64,000 bases of DNA from Rhizobium sp. CC-YZS058 (GTDB lineage Bacteria; Pseudomonadota; Alphaproteobacteria; Rhizobiales; Rhizobiaceae). Below the pieces are notes generated by a model that worked only from the letters and a program-made list of their open reading frames with translations, had not been told where the DNA came from and did not search any database. The stretch is from positions 3,436,001 to 3,500,000 of the forward strand of contig NZ_JAYESJ010000001.1 in the NCBI RefSeq assembly GCF_034720595.1, given 5' to 3'. Below are positions 9,802 to 19,421 of this stretch, piece after piece (position 1 is the first letter of the stretch; each line of letters starts with the position of its first letter). A program made the position numbers and the translations under genes.

Positions 9802-10029
9802 ATGACCCTGCTCCTTGACCACGTCATCGACCGCCTGCGCGCCCTGCCTGCCGAAACGCAGGATGAGATTGCGGCGAAGATCCTCGATGTGATGGATTCC
9901 TCCGAAGACCTCTACATCTTGTCGCCCGAAGAGGAACGGGACGTTCTTGCCGGGTTCGCTGAAAGCGAGGCAGGCGAGTTCGCGACGGAGCAAGAGGTTC
10001 GCGAGGCTCTGGACTCCTATAAGCGATGA
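9802..10029 (+). CDS. Antitoxin of a ParE/RelE-type toxin-antitoxin pair
   Basis: 75 aa acidic protein (LLLDHVIDRLRALPAETQDEIA, then EEERDVLAGFAESEAGEFATEQEVREAL). The tail with GEFATEQEV is typical of small antitoxins found upstream of ParE/RelE toxins. It should bind and neutralise the toxin encoded next and probably repress the operon. The stop overlaps the toxin ATG by four bases. No classic operator palindrome was seen in the 69 bp upstream. Confidence 0.8.
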   Translation: MTLLLDHVIDRLRALPAETQDEIAAKILDVMDSSEDLYILSPEEERDVLAGFAESEAGEFATEQEVREALDSYKR

Positions 10030-10322
10030 AGGTGCGCTTTACGCGCCGGGCGAGACTTAGTGTCCGCCAGATCATCTCCTCCATTGCTGAAAGCTCGCCG
10101 TCCGGCGCTGAGGCTGTTTCGAAGCGGATCGAGCGTGCAGCGTATCTGCTCGAAGACTTTCATCGCGTCGGGGTTGGTACGAATCTTCCTCAAATCAGGA
10201 AGATGACCCTGAACCCCTACCCCTACCTCTTGTTCTATACCGTCGGGAAGAGCGGGGTTTCGATCCTCGAGGTTCGGCATGCTGCCAGAAGGCCTTTGAC
10301 CTGGAAGGAAGAGAGGCATTAG
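10026..10322 (+). CDS. ParE/RelE-family toxin
   Basis: 98 aa basic protein with the ParE/RelE plasmid-stabilisation fold pattern: KVRFTRRARLSVRQIISSIAE at the N-terminus, then a central helix pair, then LNPYPYLLFYTV and ILEVRHAARRPLTW at the C-terminus. ParE members poison gyrase while RelE members cut mRNA on ribosomes; the VRHAARRP ending favours ParE. It is translationally coupled to the antitoxin. The pair sits between two housekeeping genes and looks like a compact insertion. Confidence 0.85.
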   Translation: MKVRFTRRARLSVRQIISSIAESSPSGAEAVSKRIERAAYLLEDFHRVGVGTNLPQIRKMTLNPYPYLLFYTVGKSGVSILEVRHAARRPLTWKEERH

Positions 10323-10370
10323 GGAAAAGATTCCCGCTTGCATCCCTCTTCCCCCATGGCATAACGCGGC

Positions 10371-11075
10371 ATGGCTTCCATTGACCGACTGCCGAGCGCA
10401 CAGGACTTCGCCCATGTCACCGACTGGGTGTTCGATCTCGACAACACGCTTTACCCCCATCATGTCGATCTCTTTTCCCAGATCGACAAGAACATGACCG
10501 CCTTCGTGGCGGCGCTCCTGCAGATGGAGCCGGTGGAGGCGAAGGCGCTGCAGAAGCAGTACTACCGCGACCACGGCACCACGCTGCGGGGCCTGATGGA
10601 ACATCATGGCATCGATCCGAGCGACTTCCTGCAGAAGGCGCATGCGATCGACTACACCGTTATTCCGGCCGATCCGGCGCTTGGCGATGCGATCAAGGCG
10701 CTGCCGGGGCGCAAGTTCATCTTTACCAATGGCACGGTCGCCCATGCCGAAATGGCCGCGCGTGCGCTCGGCATTCTCAATCATTTCGACGACATCTTCG
10801 ACATCGTTGCGGCCGACTATGTCCCCAAGCCGGCCGGCGCCACCTATGACAAGTTCATGGCGCTGAACCGGGTGGATACGGCGCATGCCGCAATGTTCGA
10901 GGACCTGCCGCGCAATCTGGTCGTGCCGAAGGCGCTCGGCATGAAGACCGTGCTGCTGGTCCCACGCAATTTCGAATATGAGTTCGCTGAAGCCTGGGAG
11001 AAGGCGGGCGACGAGCAGGACCATGTCGACTTCGTGACCGAAGACCTGACCGCCTTCCTGCGCCGCCTTCTCTGA
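10371..11075 (+). CDS. HAD-family pyrimidine 5'-nucleotidase
   Basis: 234 aa haloacid-dehalogenase-type phosphatase. Motif I is VFDLDNTLYP, with the nucleophile in DLDNT; motif II is FTNG; the Lys motif region is VPKP; motif III is FEDLPRNL. The YPHHVDLFSQIDKNM segment and overall length match the SDT1-like pyrimidine 5'-nucleotidases that dephosphorylate UMP and CMP. The protein is cytoplasmic. It follows the toxin gene after 48 bp but is probably transcribed independently. Confidence 0.85.
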   Translation: MASIDRLPSAQDFAHVTDWVFDLDNTLYPHHVDLFSQIDKNMTAFVAALLQMEPVEAKALQKQYYRDHGTTLRGLMEHHGIDPSDFLQKAHAIDYTVIPADPALGDAIKALPGRKFIFTNGTVAHAEMAARALGILNHFDDIFDIVAADYVPKPAGATYDKFMALNRVDTAHAAMFEDLPRNLVVPKALGMKTVLLVPRNFEYEFAEAWEKAGDEQDHVDFVTEDLTAFLRRLL

Positions 11076-11237
11076 GAGCGTTCGATTACCAAAGTTTAAC
11101 TGGCCTTCGCCGCCCCTCCCCCTATCCTCGTGCCTGGGACATCACCCGGCCATGCTGCTCGCAACGGGCAGCCTGGCCAAGCACTGACGCATGCGACAGG
11201 CGCCCGCAGTGGCGCGGCATGCGAGGAAAGGACCGAC

Positions 11238-11747
11238 ATGCAGACGAAACGACTTCTTCTTGGCTTTGCCGCCATGAGCCTTGCCATCACCGGCACGGTT
11301 CTGCCGAGCTTTGCCAAAAAGCCGCAGGACATGCGTGGCGAACGGATGATCCGCTGGATGGATACGGATAAGGACGGGAAGGTCTCGCTGAGAGAAGCAG
11401 AGAACCATGCCACCATGGCCTTTGCCGCGTTCGATACCAACAAGGACGGCCAGGTCTCCAGGGAGGAGATCGAGGCACGGCGCAAGGCCTTCCGGGAAGC
11501 CCGCCAGGCGCTCCGGGATGCTCGTAAGGCTGGCACCGACGTGACCGCTGCGCGCGCCGAACTGATGAAATCCCGCCCGGCCATGCTGCCTGGCGCCGGC
11601 AGCCGCGGCTTTGCCCGCGCCGACACCGACAAGAACGGATCGCTGTCGCTGGCTGAAGTGACGGCACAGGTCAGCGAACGCTTCAAGCGACGGGACCGCA
11701 ACGGCGACGGTTTCCTGGAAGCCAGCGACCTCTACAGACGCAGCTGA
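11238..11747 (+). CDS. Exported EF-hand calcium-binding protein
   Basis: 169 aa. A signal peptide (KRLLLGFAAMSLAITGTVLPSFA) is followed by four EF-hand loops: DTDKDGKVSLRE, DTNKDGQVSREE, DTDKNGSLSLAE and DRNGDGFLEASD. Between the pairs is a long charged helix (RRKAFREARQALRDARKAG). ATG 11238 was chosen because GAAAGGA precedes it and it starts the signal peptide; the frame extends further upstream but looks non-coding. It is predicted to be a periplasmic calcium sensor or buffer, with partner unknown. A terminator follows directly. Confidence 0.85.
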   Translation: MQTKRLLLGFAAMSLAITGTVLPSFAKKPQDMRGERMIRWMDTDKDGKVSLREAENHATMAFAAFDTNKDGQVSREEIEARRKAFREARQALRDARKAGTDVTAARAELMKSRPAMLPGAGSRGFARADTDKNGSLSLAEVTAQVSERFKRRDRNGDGFLEASDLYRRS

Positions 11748-11770
11748 TCGTTCTGCTGCGTCCCATCCGG

Positions 11771-11799
11771 AGCCCGGCCGTGCCTCGCGGCCGGGCTTT
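11771..11799 (+). terminator. Terminator after the EF-hand gene
   Basis: Perfect 10-bp stem AGCCCGGCCG / CGGCCGGGCT with a 7-base loop, followed by a short pyrimidine tract (TTCCT). Placed 24 bp after the stop codon. Confidence 0.75.
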
Positions 11800-11868
11800 C
11801 CTGTGCGCGAGACCGACCTGGTCGTGCCGGGGCTCGTTTCGGGCGAAGGCAGCATTGACCAGATCCAT

Positions 11869-11885
11869 CCGTCGAGCATCGACGG
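11869..11885. repeat. Small palindrome in the 317-bp region upstream of the RTX protease
   Basis: CCGTCGA-GCA-TCGACGG is a perfect 7-bp inverted repeat about 180 bp before the protease ATG. It could be a regulator site or a small hairpin. The rest of 11748-12064 holds the EF-hand terminator and no convincing gene. The protease reading frame extends back to 11945 but without a start signal. Confidence 0.35.
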
Positions 11886-12064
11886 TCAGACATGCCTTAT
11901 AGTTCAAATGATGGTGCAATGGTGGTTCTCCCCCACTTTGGTTCTTGCTGCCTGCCATCTTCCGGGTGAAGATCGGGACCTATCTGACACCGAGAGGTCT
12001 GCTTGAGCACCCGCTTCCCGCTGTCGTGATCGTCTCAGTCAGCGCAGAAACAAGGAGGAGCGGC

Positions 12065-14038
12065 ATGAGCGGTGCAGGCACGACGATTTCCGTGGTCACG
12101 GCCACAGGCGATCAAGACATTGATGGATTGCTGTCCGGTCACAAATGGGCGGATGCGACGATCTTTTATTCGTTCTCGCTGACATCCTCCGCCTACAATT
12201 ACACCTCCAGCGGAAGCACCGACCTGCCAGCGCACTTCCGTGCCTTCACGGACCAGCAGAAAATCGCAGCAGCCTTCGCTCTGGACGGAAGCCAGAACAC
12301 GGCGGCGGTCGGCTTCTCTTTCGAAGGTTTCACCGCCGCGAATGTTCAGGGCCAGGGCGACGTCGATTCAACGAGCGGAACGCATATCCGCTTTGCCGGC
12401 ACGACCAGCAACAGCGTGCCGACCGCGCAGGTGGCGGATTTTCCGGGCAACGTCATCACGACGGATCAAAGCGACAATGGCGATATCTGGGCCGGCGCGG
12501 CCTATGATGGAACCATCTATGACCTGCGGACGCCGCAAGCGGGCAACTACGCCTGGTATGTGCAGCTCCACGAGGTCGGGCATGCGCTCGGTTTGAAGCA
12601 TCCGCATGAGACAGGATGGAGCTTCGGCGGCGTGCCGCAGGACATGGACATGATGGAGTTTACCCTCATGTCCTACCGCTCCTATGAAAACGCCGATGTG
12701 AACGGTGGACTGACCAACTCCGACTGGAGCTTCGGTCAAACCTACATGATGCTCGACATCGCCGCGCTCCAGGCCATGTACGGCGCCGACTATACGACCA
12801 ATGCCGGCGCCACCGTCTATCAATGGACGCCCGGATCGGGCGATACGCTGGTCAACGGAACGGTGGCCATCGATGCCGGCGGCAACCAGATCTTCATGAC
12901 GGTCTGGGACGGCGGCGGCACCGACACCTATGATTTCAGCGCCTATTCCTCCGCCCTCAGCATCGACCTGCGACCGGGCAAATGGTCGACACTCGACGCA
13001 GCGCAGCTTGCCGATCTCGGCGATGGCCATACGGCGCGGGGCAGCGTCTACAACGCCCTGCAATATCAGGGAAACACCGCATCCCTGATCGAGAACGCCA
13101 TCGGCGGCACCGGGAACGACACGATTGTCGGCAACAGCCTTGGCAATGTACTGAACGGCCGATCCGGGGGCGATGCCCTCAATGGCGGCCAAGGGCTGGA
13201 CACCGCGTCCTACGCGAGTGCGACGTCGGCCGTTTCGGCCAGCCTGGCAAAGCCGAGTGCCAACACCGGCGATGCGGCAGGCGACAGCTATATCTCCATC
13301 GAGAACCTGCTCGGCTCGGCCTTTGCCGACACGCTGACCGGAAACGCACTCGCCAACACGCTGACCGGCGGCGGCGGCAGCGACACTCTGTCCGGTGGCG
13401 GCGGCAGCGATGGCCTCATCGGCGGTGGCGGCCTCGACACGGCGTCCTATGCCGGTGCGGCGGCAGGGCTATCGGTGAGCCTCGCCAAACCCAGCGGAAA
13501 CACGGGCGAGGCGGCGGGAGACAGCTATAGCTCGATCGAGAACCTTCTGGGTTCCGCGTTCAACGATCGACTGGCCGGCAATGATGGTGGCAATCAGATC
13601 GGCGGCGGTGCCGGAGACGACGTCCTGTTCGGTGGCCGAGGTGACGACCGTCTCTGCGGCAGTACGGGCAAGGACACGCTCGATGGCGGCTTGGGCATCG
13701 ACACACTGACGGGTGGCAGCGGCGCCGACATCTTTCTCTTCGATGACGGAGAGACCGGACTGAAGCAGAGCACGGCTGACACCATCTTCGACTTTTCGGT
13801 GCGCCAAAAGGACCGGATCGACATCAGCGACATCGACGCCAACACACGGTCAAAAGGCAACCAGTCCTTCGACTTCATCGGCTCGGACAAGTTCACCAAG
13901 CAGGCAGGCGAATTGCGTTTCGTGCAGTCGACCTCGGACACCTATATCAGCGGCGATGTGAACGGTGACGGCAAGACGGATTTCATGATCCACCTCACCA
14001 CGACGCTTGCCTTGAAGTCCGGTTACTTCCTGCTTTGA
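12065..14038 (+). CDS. Serralysin-like RTX metalloprotease (M10 family)
   Basis: 657 aa secreted zinc protease. The active site is HEVGHALGLKHP (His169, Glu170, His173, His179), the HExxHxxGxxH signature of M10B serralysins, with a Met-turn in LMSYRSY. From about residue 370 there are Gly/Asp-rich calcium-binding RTX repeats (GGSGADIFLF, GGRGDDRL, GGGGSDTLSG), then a C-terminal secretion region. There is no N-terminal signal peptide, as expected for type I secretion, but no ABC exporter or membrane-fusion gene is nearby. ATG 12065 follows an ideal AAGGAGG. No adjacent inhibitor gene was found. Confidence 0.92.
   Translation: MSGAGTTISVVTATGDQDIDGLLSGHKWADATIFYSFSLTSSAYNYTSSGSTDLPAHFRAFTDQQKIAAAFALDGSQNTAAVGFSFEGFTAANVQGQGDVDSTSGTHIRFAGTTSNSVPTAQVADFPGNVITTDQSDNGDIWAGAAYDGTIYDLRTPQAGNYAWYVQLHEVGHALGLKHPHETGWSFGGVPQDMDMMEFTLMSYRSYENADVNGGLTNSDWSFGQTYMMLDIAALQAMYGADYTTNAGATVYQWTPGSGDTLVNGTVAIDAGGNQIFMTVWDGGGTDTYDFSAYSSALSIDLRPGKWSTLDAAQLADLGDGHTARGSVYNALQYQGNTASLIENAIGGTGNDTIVGNSLGNVLNGRSGGDALNGGQGLDTASYASATSAVSASLAKPSANTGDAAGDSYISIENLLGSAFADTLTGNALANTLTGGGGSDTLSGGGGSDGLIGGGGLDTASYAGAAAGLSVSLAKPSGNTGEAAGDSYSSIENLLGSAFNDRLAGNDGGNQIGGGAGDDVLFGGRGDDRLCGSTGKDTLDGGLGIDTLTGGSGADIFLFDDGETGLKQSTADTIFDFSVRQKDRIDISDIDANTRSKGNQSFDFIGSDKFTKQAGELRFVQSTSDTYISGDVNGDGKTDFMIHLTTTLALKSGYFLL
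13193..13582 (+). repeat. Internal 79-residue tandem repeat in the RTX protease
   Basis: Two 51-residue segments starting at residues 377 and 456, both beginning GLDTASYA and ending LLGSAF-D-L-GN, agree at 39 of 51 positions. Their DNA starts (13193 and 13430) are 237 bp apart, so the repeat unit is 79 codons. The unit contains the motif SLAKPS-NTG-AAGDSY-SIENL, which recurs in RTX proteins next to the calcium repeats. This indicates an internal duplication with later divergence. Confidence 0.8.
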
Positions 14039-14049
14039 CTGACGCGAGC

Positions 14050-14075
14050 CCGCTCCGCTGCGAACGGCGGAGCGG
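14050..14075 (+). terminator. Hairpin after the RTX protease
   Basis: CCGCTCCGC / GCGGAGCGG, a 9-bp perfect stem with an 8-base loop, sits 12 bp after the protease stop. No T-run follows, so intrinsic termination is uncertain. It lies between two convergent genes. Confidence 0.45.
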
Positions 14076-14158
14076 CGAACGCGACAGCAGAAGCAGTCCG
14101 ACCGCGCCGCCAAACAGGTGGCACGGTCCTGCAGGTCGAATGGAAGAAACCGATCCGA

Positions 14159-14587
14159 TCAGTGACGGCTCTTCAGCGTGATCTCGCCATCCTCTTCGCC
14201 GTCCCAGTAATGTGCGCGCTCGGCGTGGACCTTGATCATCACCAGGCCCTTCGTATCGATTCCATCTTCGAACCAGGTGTCGATGTCCGGCGACCAGTGC
14301 TTGGCGAACTCGCCCTTGTCGCGGATGAGTTCGGCTTGGCCCTCGATCGCGATCAGGAAAGCCTTGGCACCCTGGAAGCTCAGCGCCACCTTCGGGTCCT
14401 TCTTGATGTCCTCGACCGTGCGGGTGTCGTCCATGGTGAAGTAGTAGGAATCGCCGTCGTAATCGACCTGCTGGTTGTTGCTCATCGGCCGGCCGGCAAT
14501 CGCCCCGCCCTCGGTGTGTGTGGAGAGCATGCAGATATCGATCTCGCGGATCTTGGCTGCGAAATCGGAAAGGCTGCGGTCGGTCAT
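14159..14587 (-). CDS. Pyridoxamine 5'-phosphate oxidase-like general stress protein
   Basis: 142 aa single-domain flavin-binding split-barrel protein related to the general stress protein 26 group. Typical features are an N-terminal helix (LSDFAAKIREID), CMLSTHTEGGAIAGRPMS, the YYFTMDDTRTVEDIKKDPKVALSF region and a WFEDGIDTKGLVMIKVHAERAHYW ending. Members bind FMN or a related cofactor. True PNPOx activity is unlikely at this size, and the substrate is unknown. Confidence 0.82.
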   Translation of the reverse strand: MTDRSLSDFAAKIREIDICMLSTHTEGGAIAGRPMSNNQQVDYDGDSYYFTMDDTRTVEDIKKDPKVALSFQGAKAFLIAIEGQAELIRDKGEFAKHWSPDIDTWFEDGIDTKGLVMIKVHAERAHYWDGEEDGEITLKSRH

Positions 14588-14661
14588 GGCGTTGTCCTTT
14601 GGAACAGTCGTTTCATCTTCCGCGGGACAACGCGTCAGGACCCGATCGGTTGCCTGGCTCC

Positions 14662-15561
<900 letters not shown>

Positions 15562-15728
15562 TGTCAGTCCTGTCCGACTTTCGTCGCTGCTTACCGTTGT
15601 CTCTGGGTGAAGGCCGGACATAGACAATGCGTCTCCGCCGGCCGCAACTGAAAAACACTTCAACTTTGCCTGAGCTTGATTTACAGCGGGTGAGTTTTTC
15701 CCCTCGAGCCTTTGAAGAAGGACCCGCG

Positions 15729-16582
<854 letters not shown>

Positions 16583-16586
<4 letters not shown>

Positions 16587-16661
16587 TGGAATGATTTAGA
16601 CATTTGGTACCCACCTGCGGCGATCTCGAGGATCAAATGTCAAATTCGTAAATTCCACTAG
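16583..16661. repeat. Palindromic element A overlapping the dapD stop
   Basis: Left arm 16583-16606 and right arm 16634-16661. The ends CTAGTGGAAT / ATTCCACTAG and the inner parts GACATTTG / CAAATGTC pair perfectly, with a short imperfect stretch between. The loop includes CTCGAG. The dapD stop codon TAG lies inside the left arm. Sequence and structure resemble element B next to it, so the two are related copies. I cannot name the family; intergenic mosaic elements are known in rhizobia. Confidence 0.8.
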
Positions 16662-16675
16662 AAACATAAACCTAG

Positions 16676-16751
16676 CTAGTGGTCTTCATGATTTTGACAT
16701 TGCTCTCGAGGGTTCAGCAAGCGGTAGCGAATGTCAAAATCAGACCACTAG
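16676..16751. repeat. Palindromic element B between dapD and the aldo/keto reductase
   Basis: Left arm 16676-16701 and right arm 16730-16751. CTAGTGGTCT / AGACCACTAG and GATTTTGACATT / AATGTCAAAATC pair perfectly, with four extra bases (TCAT) in the left arm. The loop contains CTCGAG, as in element A. Lying between two convergent stop codons, the pair could end transcription from both sides. Confidence 0.8.
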
Positions 16752-16766
16752 TGCCGCAAGCCCGCC

Positions 16767-17816
16767 TCAGCCCTTCGGCGTGAAGGGCTGGGGGATGCGC
16801 GCCGCGCCCTGACGGGCCAGCATCCAGCCCGGATATTCCGGCGGCAGGGCACTCACTTCGTCGAGCTTGGCGAGATCGTCGGCATCGAGCGTCAGCGCCA
16901 CGGCCTTCAGGTTCTCGTCCAGCTGCTCGATCCGCTTGGCGCCGATGATGACGCTGGTGACGAAGGGCTTGGCGAGAAGATAGGCGAGCGCCACTTCGGC
17001 AACGCTTGCGCCATGCTTGGCACCCACCTCGCGCATGGCCGCCACGCAGGCCCAGGCGCGATCCTGCTCCACCGGCGGGAAGTCGAAATTGGCACGGCGG
17101 CCTTCGCCATTACCGGGCGCGCCCGGGCCGTATTTGCCGGACAGCAGCCCACCGGCGAGCGGCGACCAGACCATGAGGCCGATCTTCTCTTCGGTGAGCA
17201 GCGGCACGATCTCGCGTTCGAGGTCGCGGCCGGCGATGGAGTAATAGGCCTGCAGGCTTTCTGCCCGGGCGAAACCCTTGCGCTCGGAAATGCCCAGCGC
17301 CTTGGCGATGCGCCAGGCCTGCCAGTTGGAAAGCCCGACATAGCGAACGAGGCCGCGCGAGACGAGATCGTCCAGCGCCCGCAGCGTCTCCTCGATCGGC
17401 GTGACCGGATCGGTCCCGTGGACCTGGTAGAGATCGATATGGTCGGTCTGCAGCCGCTCGAGGCTTTGTTCGACCGAATCCATGATATGGCCGCGCGAGG
17501 CGCCGCGATCATTGGGCTTGTCGCCCATCTGGCCGAAGACCTTGGTGGCGATCACCACATCCTTGCGGGGGATGGAGAGGTCCTTCAAGGCCTGGCCCAG
17601 CATCCGCTCCGACTGGCCGAAGGAGTAGACATCGGCTGTGTCGATGAAGTTGACACCTGCGGAGAGCGCTCGCTCGACGATGCGATTGGCCGAAGCCTGG
17701 TCGACATCGGCGATCGCACCCCAGGTAGTGCCACTGCCGGCTTCGCCGAAGGTCATGGTGCCGAGGCAGAGCTCGGAAACGAAAAGTCCTGTATTGCCGA
17801 ATTGATTGTAGCGCAT
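16767..17816 (-). CDS. Aldo/keto reductase
   Basis: 349 aa NAD(P)H-dependent oxidoreductase with a TIM-barrel fold. Catalytic tetrad candidates are Asp and Tyr in DTADVYSFGQSE, Lys in VIATKVFG and His in DLYQVHGTDP. The cofactor-binding end shows SVIIGAKRIEQLDENLKA. It is closest in pattern to the large YhdN/Tas-like group acting on sugars or aldehydes, but the substrate is not predictable. ATG 17816 gives the family N-terminus MRYNQFGNTGLFVSELCLG. It is convergent with dapD across the palindromes. Confidence 0.88.
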   Translation of the reverse strand: MRYNQFGNTGLFVSELCLGTMTFGEAGSGTTWGAIADVDQASANRIVERALSAGVNFIDTADVYSFGQSERMLGQALKDLSIPRKDVVIATKVFGQMGDKPNDRGASRGHIMDSVEQSLERLQTDHIDLYQVHGTDPVTPIEETLRALDDLVSRGLVRYVGLSNWQAWRIAKALGISERKGFARAESLQAYYSIAGRDLEREIVPLLTEEKIGLMVWSPLAGGLLSGKYGPGAPGNGEGRRANFDFPPVEQDRAWACVAAMREVGAKHGASVAEVALAYLLAKPFVTSVIIGAKRIEQLDENLKAVALTLDADDLAKLDEVSALPPEYPGWMLARQGAARIPQPFTPKG

Positions 17817-17938
17817 GGTGGATGCGTCCTTGCCGTTTCGGTGTGATCGGGGAGGCCGGCACGCGCAGCGCCGGAACACCCGAACATAGCGCCGAAACCG
17901 AGCAAGGCGAGGGCCAATAGCGAAAGTATACGCTTACC

Positions 17939-19018
17939 TTAAGCCGGCTCGACCTCGATCGTGACATGCGAGAGCGCGGCGAGATGGCTGAGCTTGTCGC
18001 GGTAGAAGGCGGGCGGTGCCGGTCTGCGTGCGGCGAGCGAGACGATGGCGCCGTGATGGCCGGGCCCGAGCTGCCAGACATGCAGATCATTGACCTGCGC
18101 CCCCTCCGCCTCGATGACCCGGCGGATCTCGCCGGGCAGGCTTTCATCCTCCGGCACGAAGTCGATCAGCACCCGGCCGGTATCGCGCACCAGGCTGAAG
18201 GACCAGCGTGCAATGACGAGCGCCCCCAGAATGCCGATGGCCGGGTCAAGCCAGGTCCAGCCATAGAGCGAGCCGAGCAGCAGCGCCGCAATGGCGAGGA
18301 CGGAGGTCAGCGCATCGGCCAGCACATGCAGATAGGCGCCGCGCAAATTGTTGTCGCGCACCGGACGCGAGGAGAGCGGCGCCGCGGCAGGCGGATGGTC
18401 CTCGCTCTGGTGGGCATGGTCGTGATGAGCGTGGTGGGAGTGGCCATGGTGATCGTGCTCGTGATGTGCATGGGCATGGGCATGATGATCGTGACCGTGA
18501 TGTCCATGGCCATGCGTATGCCCGTGATGATGGCCGTGGTGGTGGCCATGCGCATGGCCGTGGTCGCCGAGCAGGAAGGCGCAGAGCAGGTTGATCGCAA
18601 GGCCGAAGCTTGCAACGGCAATGGCCTGGCCGAAATCGATCGGTACCGGCGCCATCAGCCGCTGCGCGCTTTCCCAGGCAATGAACAGCGCCACCAGGGC
18701 AAGCACGATCGCGCTGGCAAATCCCGCGAGATCGCCCAGCTTGCCGGTGCCGAAGGTGAAGCGCGGATCGCGCGCGTGGCGGCGGGCGTAGAGATAGGCA
18801 AGCGCGGCGATCATCAGCGCCGCCGCATGGGTGGACATGTGCCAGCCGTCCGCCACCAGCGCCATGGAGCCGAACAGCGAACCGGCCACGATTTCGAGCA
18901 CCATCGTCGCTGTCGTCAGGCCGATGACGATCCAGGTCCGTGTCTCGTTGCGCTGATGGTCTTCGCCGAGGAAGACATGCTGATGGCGGCTGGCCAGCCG
19001 CGGCTCTTCGGGGGTCAT
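17939..19018 (-). CDS. dmeF: Cation diffusion facilitator, nickel/cobalt efflux DmeF
   Basis: 359 aa inner-membrane metal/proton antiporter. Six membrane helices are split by a long cytoplasmic loop (about residues 153-208) with 32 histidines in HGH/HDH units. Metal-site motifs are DGWHMSTHA in helix II and HVLADALTS in helix V. The C-terminal cytoplasmic domain contains NDLHVWQLGPGHHG. The DmeF group exports Co, Ni and sometimes Cd. The start overlaps the dmeR stop by four bases, so dmeR-dmeF form one metal-induced operon. Confidence 0.92.
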   Translation of the reverse strand: MTPEEPRLASRHQHVFLGEDHQRNETRTWIVIGLTTATMVLEIVAGSLFGSMALVADGWHMSTHAAALMIAALAYLYARRHARDPRFTFGTGKLGDLAGFASAIVLALVALFIAWESAQRLMAPVPIDFGQAIAVASFGLAINLLCAFLLGDHGHAHGHHHGHHHGHTHGHGHHGHDHHAHAHAHHEHDHHGHSHHAHHDHAHQSEDHPPAAAPLSSRPVRDNNLRGAYLHVLADALTSVLAIAALLLGSLYGWTWLDPAIGILGALVIARWSFSLVRDTGRVLIDFVPEDESLPGEIRRVIEAEGAQVNDLHVWQLGPGHHGAIVSLAARRPAPPAFYRDKLSHLAALSHVTIEVEPA

Positions 19019-19293
19019 TTCAAATAGGTCCTCATGACGTCGATCAGGTCCGCGGCGCCCTGGGCACGGTCCGGATCCGTTTCGCGGGCGGGATCCACCA
19101 CATGGTTGCGGATGTGATCCTCGATCAGTTCGGCGGTCAGCCCGGTGACAGCACCGCGCACGGAGGCGACCTGGTTCAAGACCGCGCCGCAGGGCTCCTC
19201 CGCCTCGATCGCCCGCTCGATGGCTTCGATCTGGCCCTTCAGCCGGCGGACACGGGCGAGCAGCTTCGCCTTGTTCTTGGAAAGGTGCGACAT
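19015..19293 (-). CDS. dmeR: RcnR/CsoR-family metal-sensing repressor DmeR
   Basis: 92 aa all-helical repressor. Residues His3, Cys35, His60 and His64 are present at exactly the positions used by E. coli RcnR to bind Ni(II)/Co(II), so it should sense those metals rather than copper or formaldehyde. On metal binding it would leave its operator and allow dmeRF expression. The body shows RVRRLKGQIEAIERAIE and the C-terminus DLIDVMRTYLK. The G-rich palindrome directly before the ATG is the likely operator. Confidence 0.92.
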   Translation of the reverse strand: MSHLSKNKAKLLARVRRLKGQIEAIERAIEAEEPCGAVLNQVASVRGAVTGLTAELIEDHIRNHVVDPARETDPDRAQGAADLIDVMRTYLK

Positions 19294-19296
19294 AGC

Positions 19297-19313
19297 ATAG
19301 GGGGATACCCTAT
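19297..19313 (-). promoter_or_regulatory. Probable DmeR operator
   Basis: ATAGGGGGATACCCTAT: ATAGGG and CCCTAT arms around a short centre, lying 4 to 20 bases before the dmeR ATG. RcnR/CsoR-type repressors bind G/C tracts flanked by short AT-rich repeats of this kind. It would overlap the dmeR leader, in keeping with autorepression. Confidence 0.65.
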
Positions 19314-19421
19314 CCTTCCGGAAGCGACAAGGGCATCGGCGGCCTGTATGCCGTGACAGGCCGTTGGGGATCGGCTAGACCTTGTGGCCGAATCTTCAGT
19401 CCCGCCTCTTCCTGGACGTCC

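Noticed and set aside
18393..18562. Short direct repeats resembling a CRISPR-like array
   Set aside because: These are codons of the DmeF His-rich loop, in frame and without unique spacers. No CRISPR array exists in the window.
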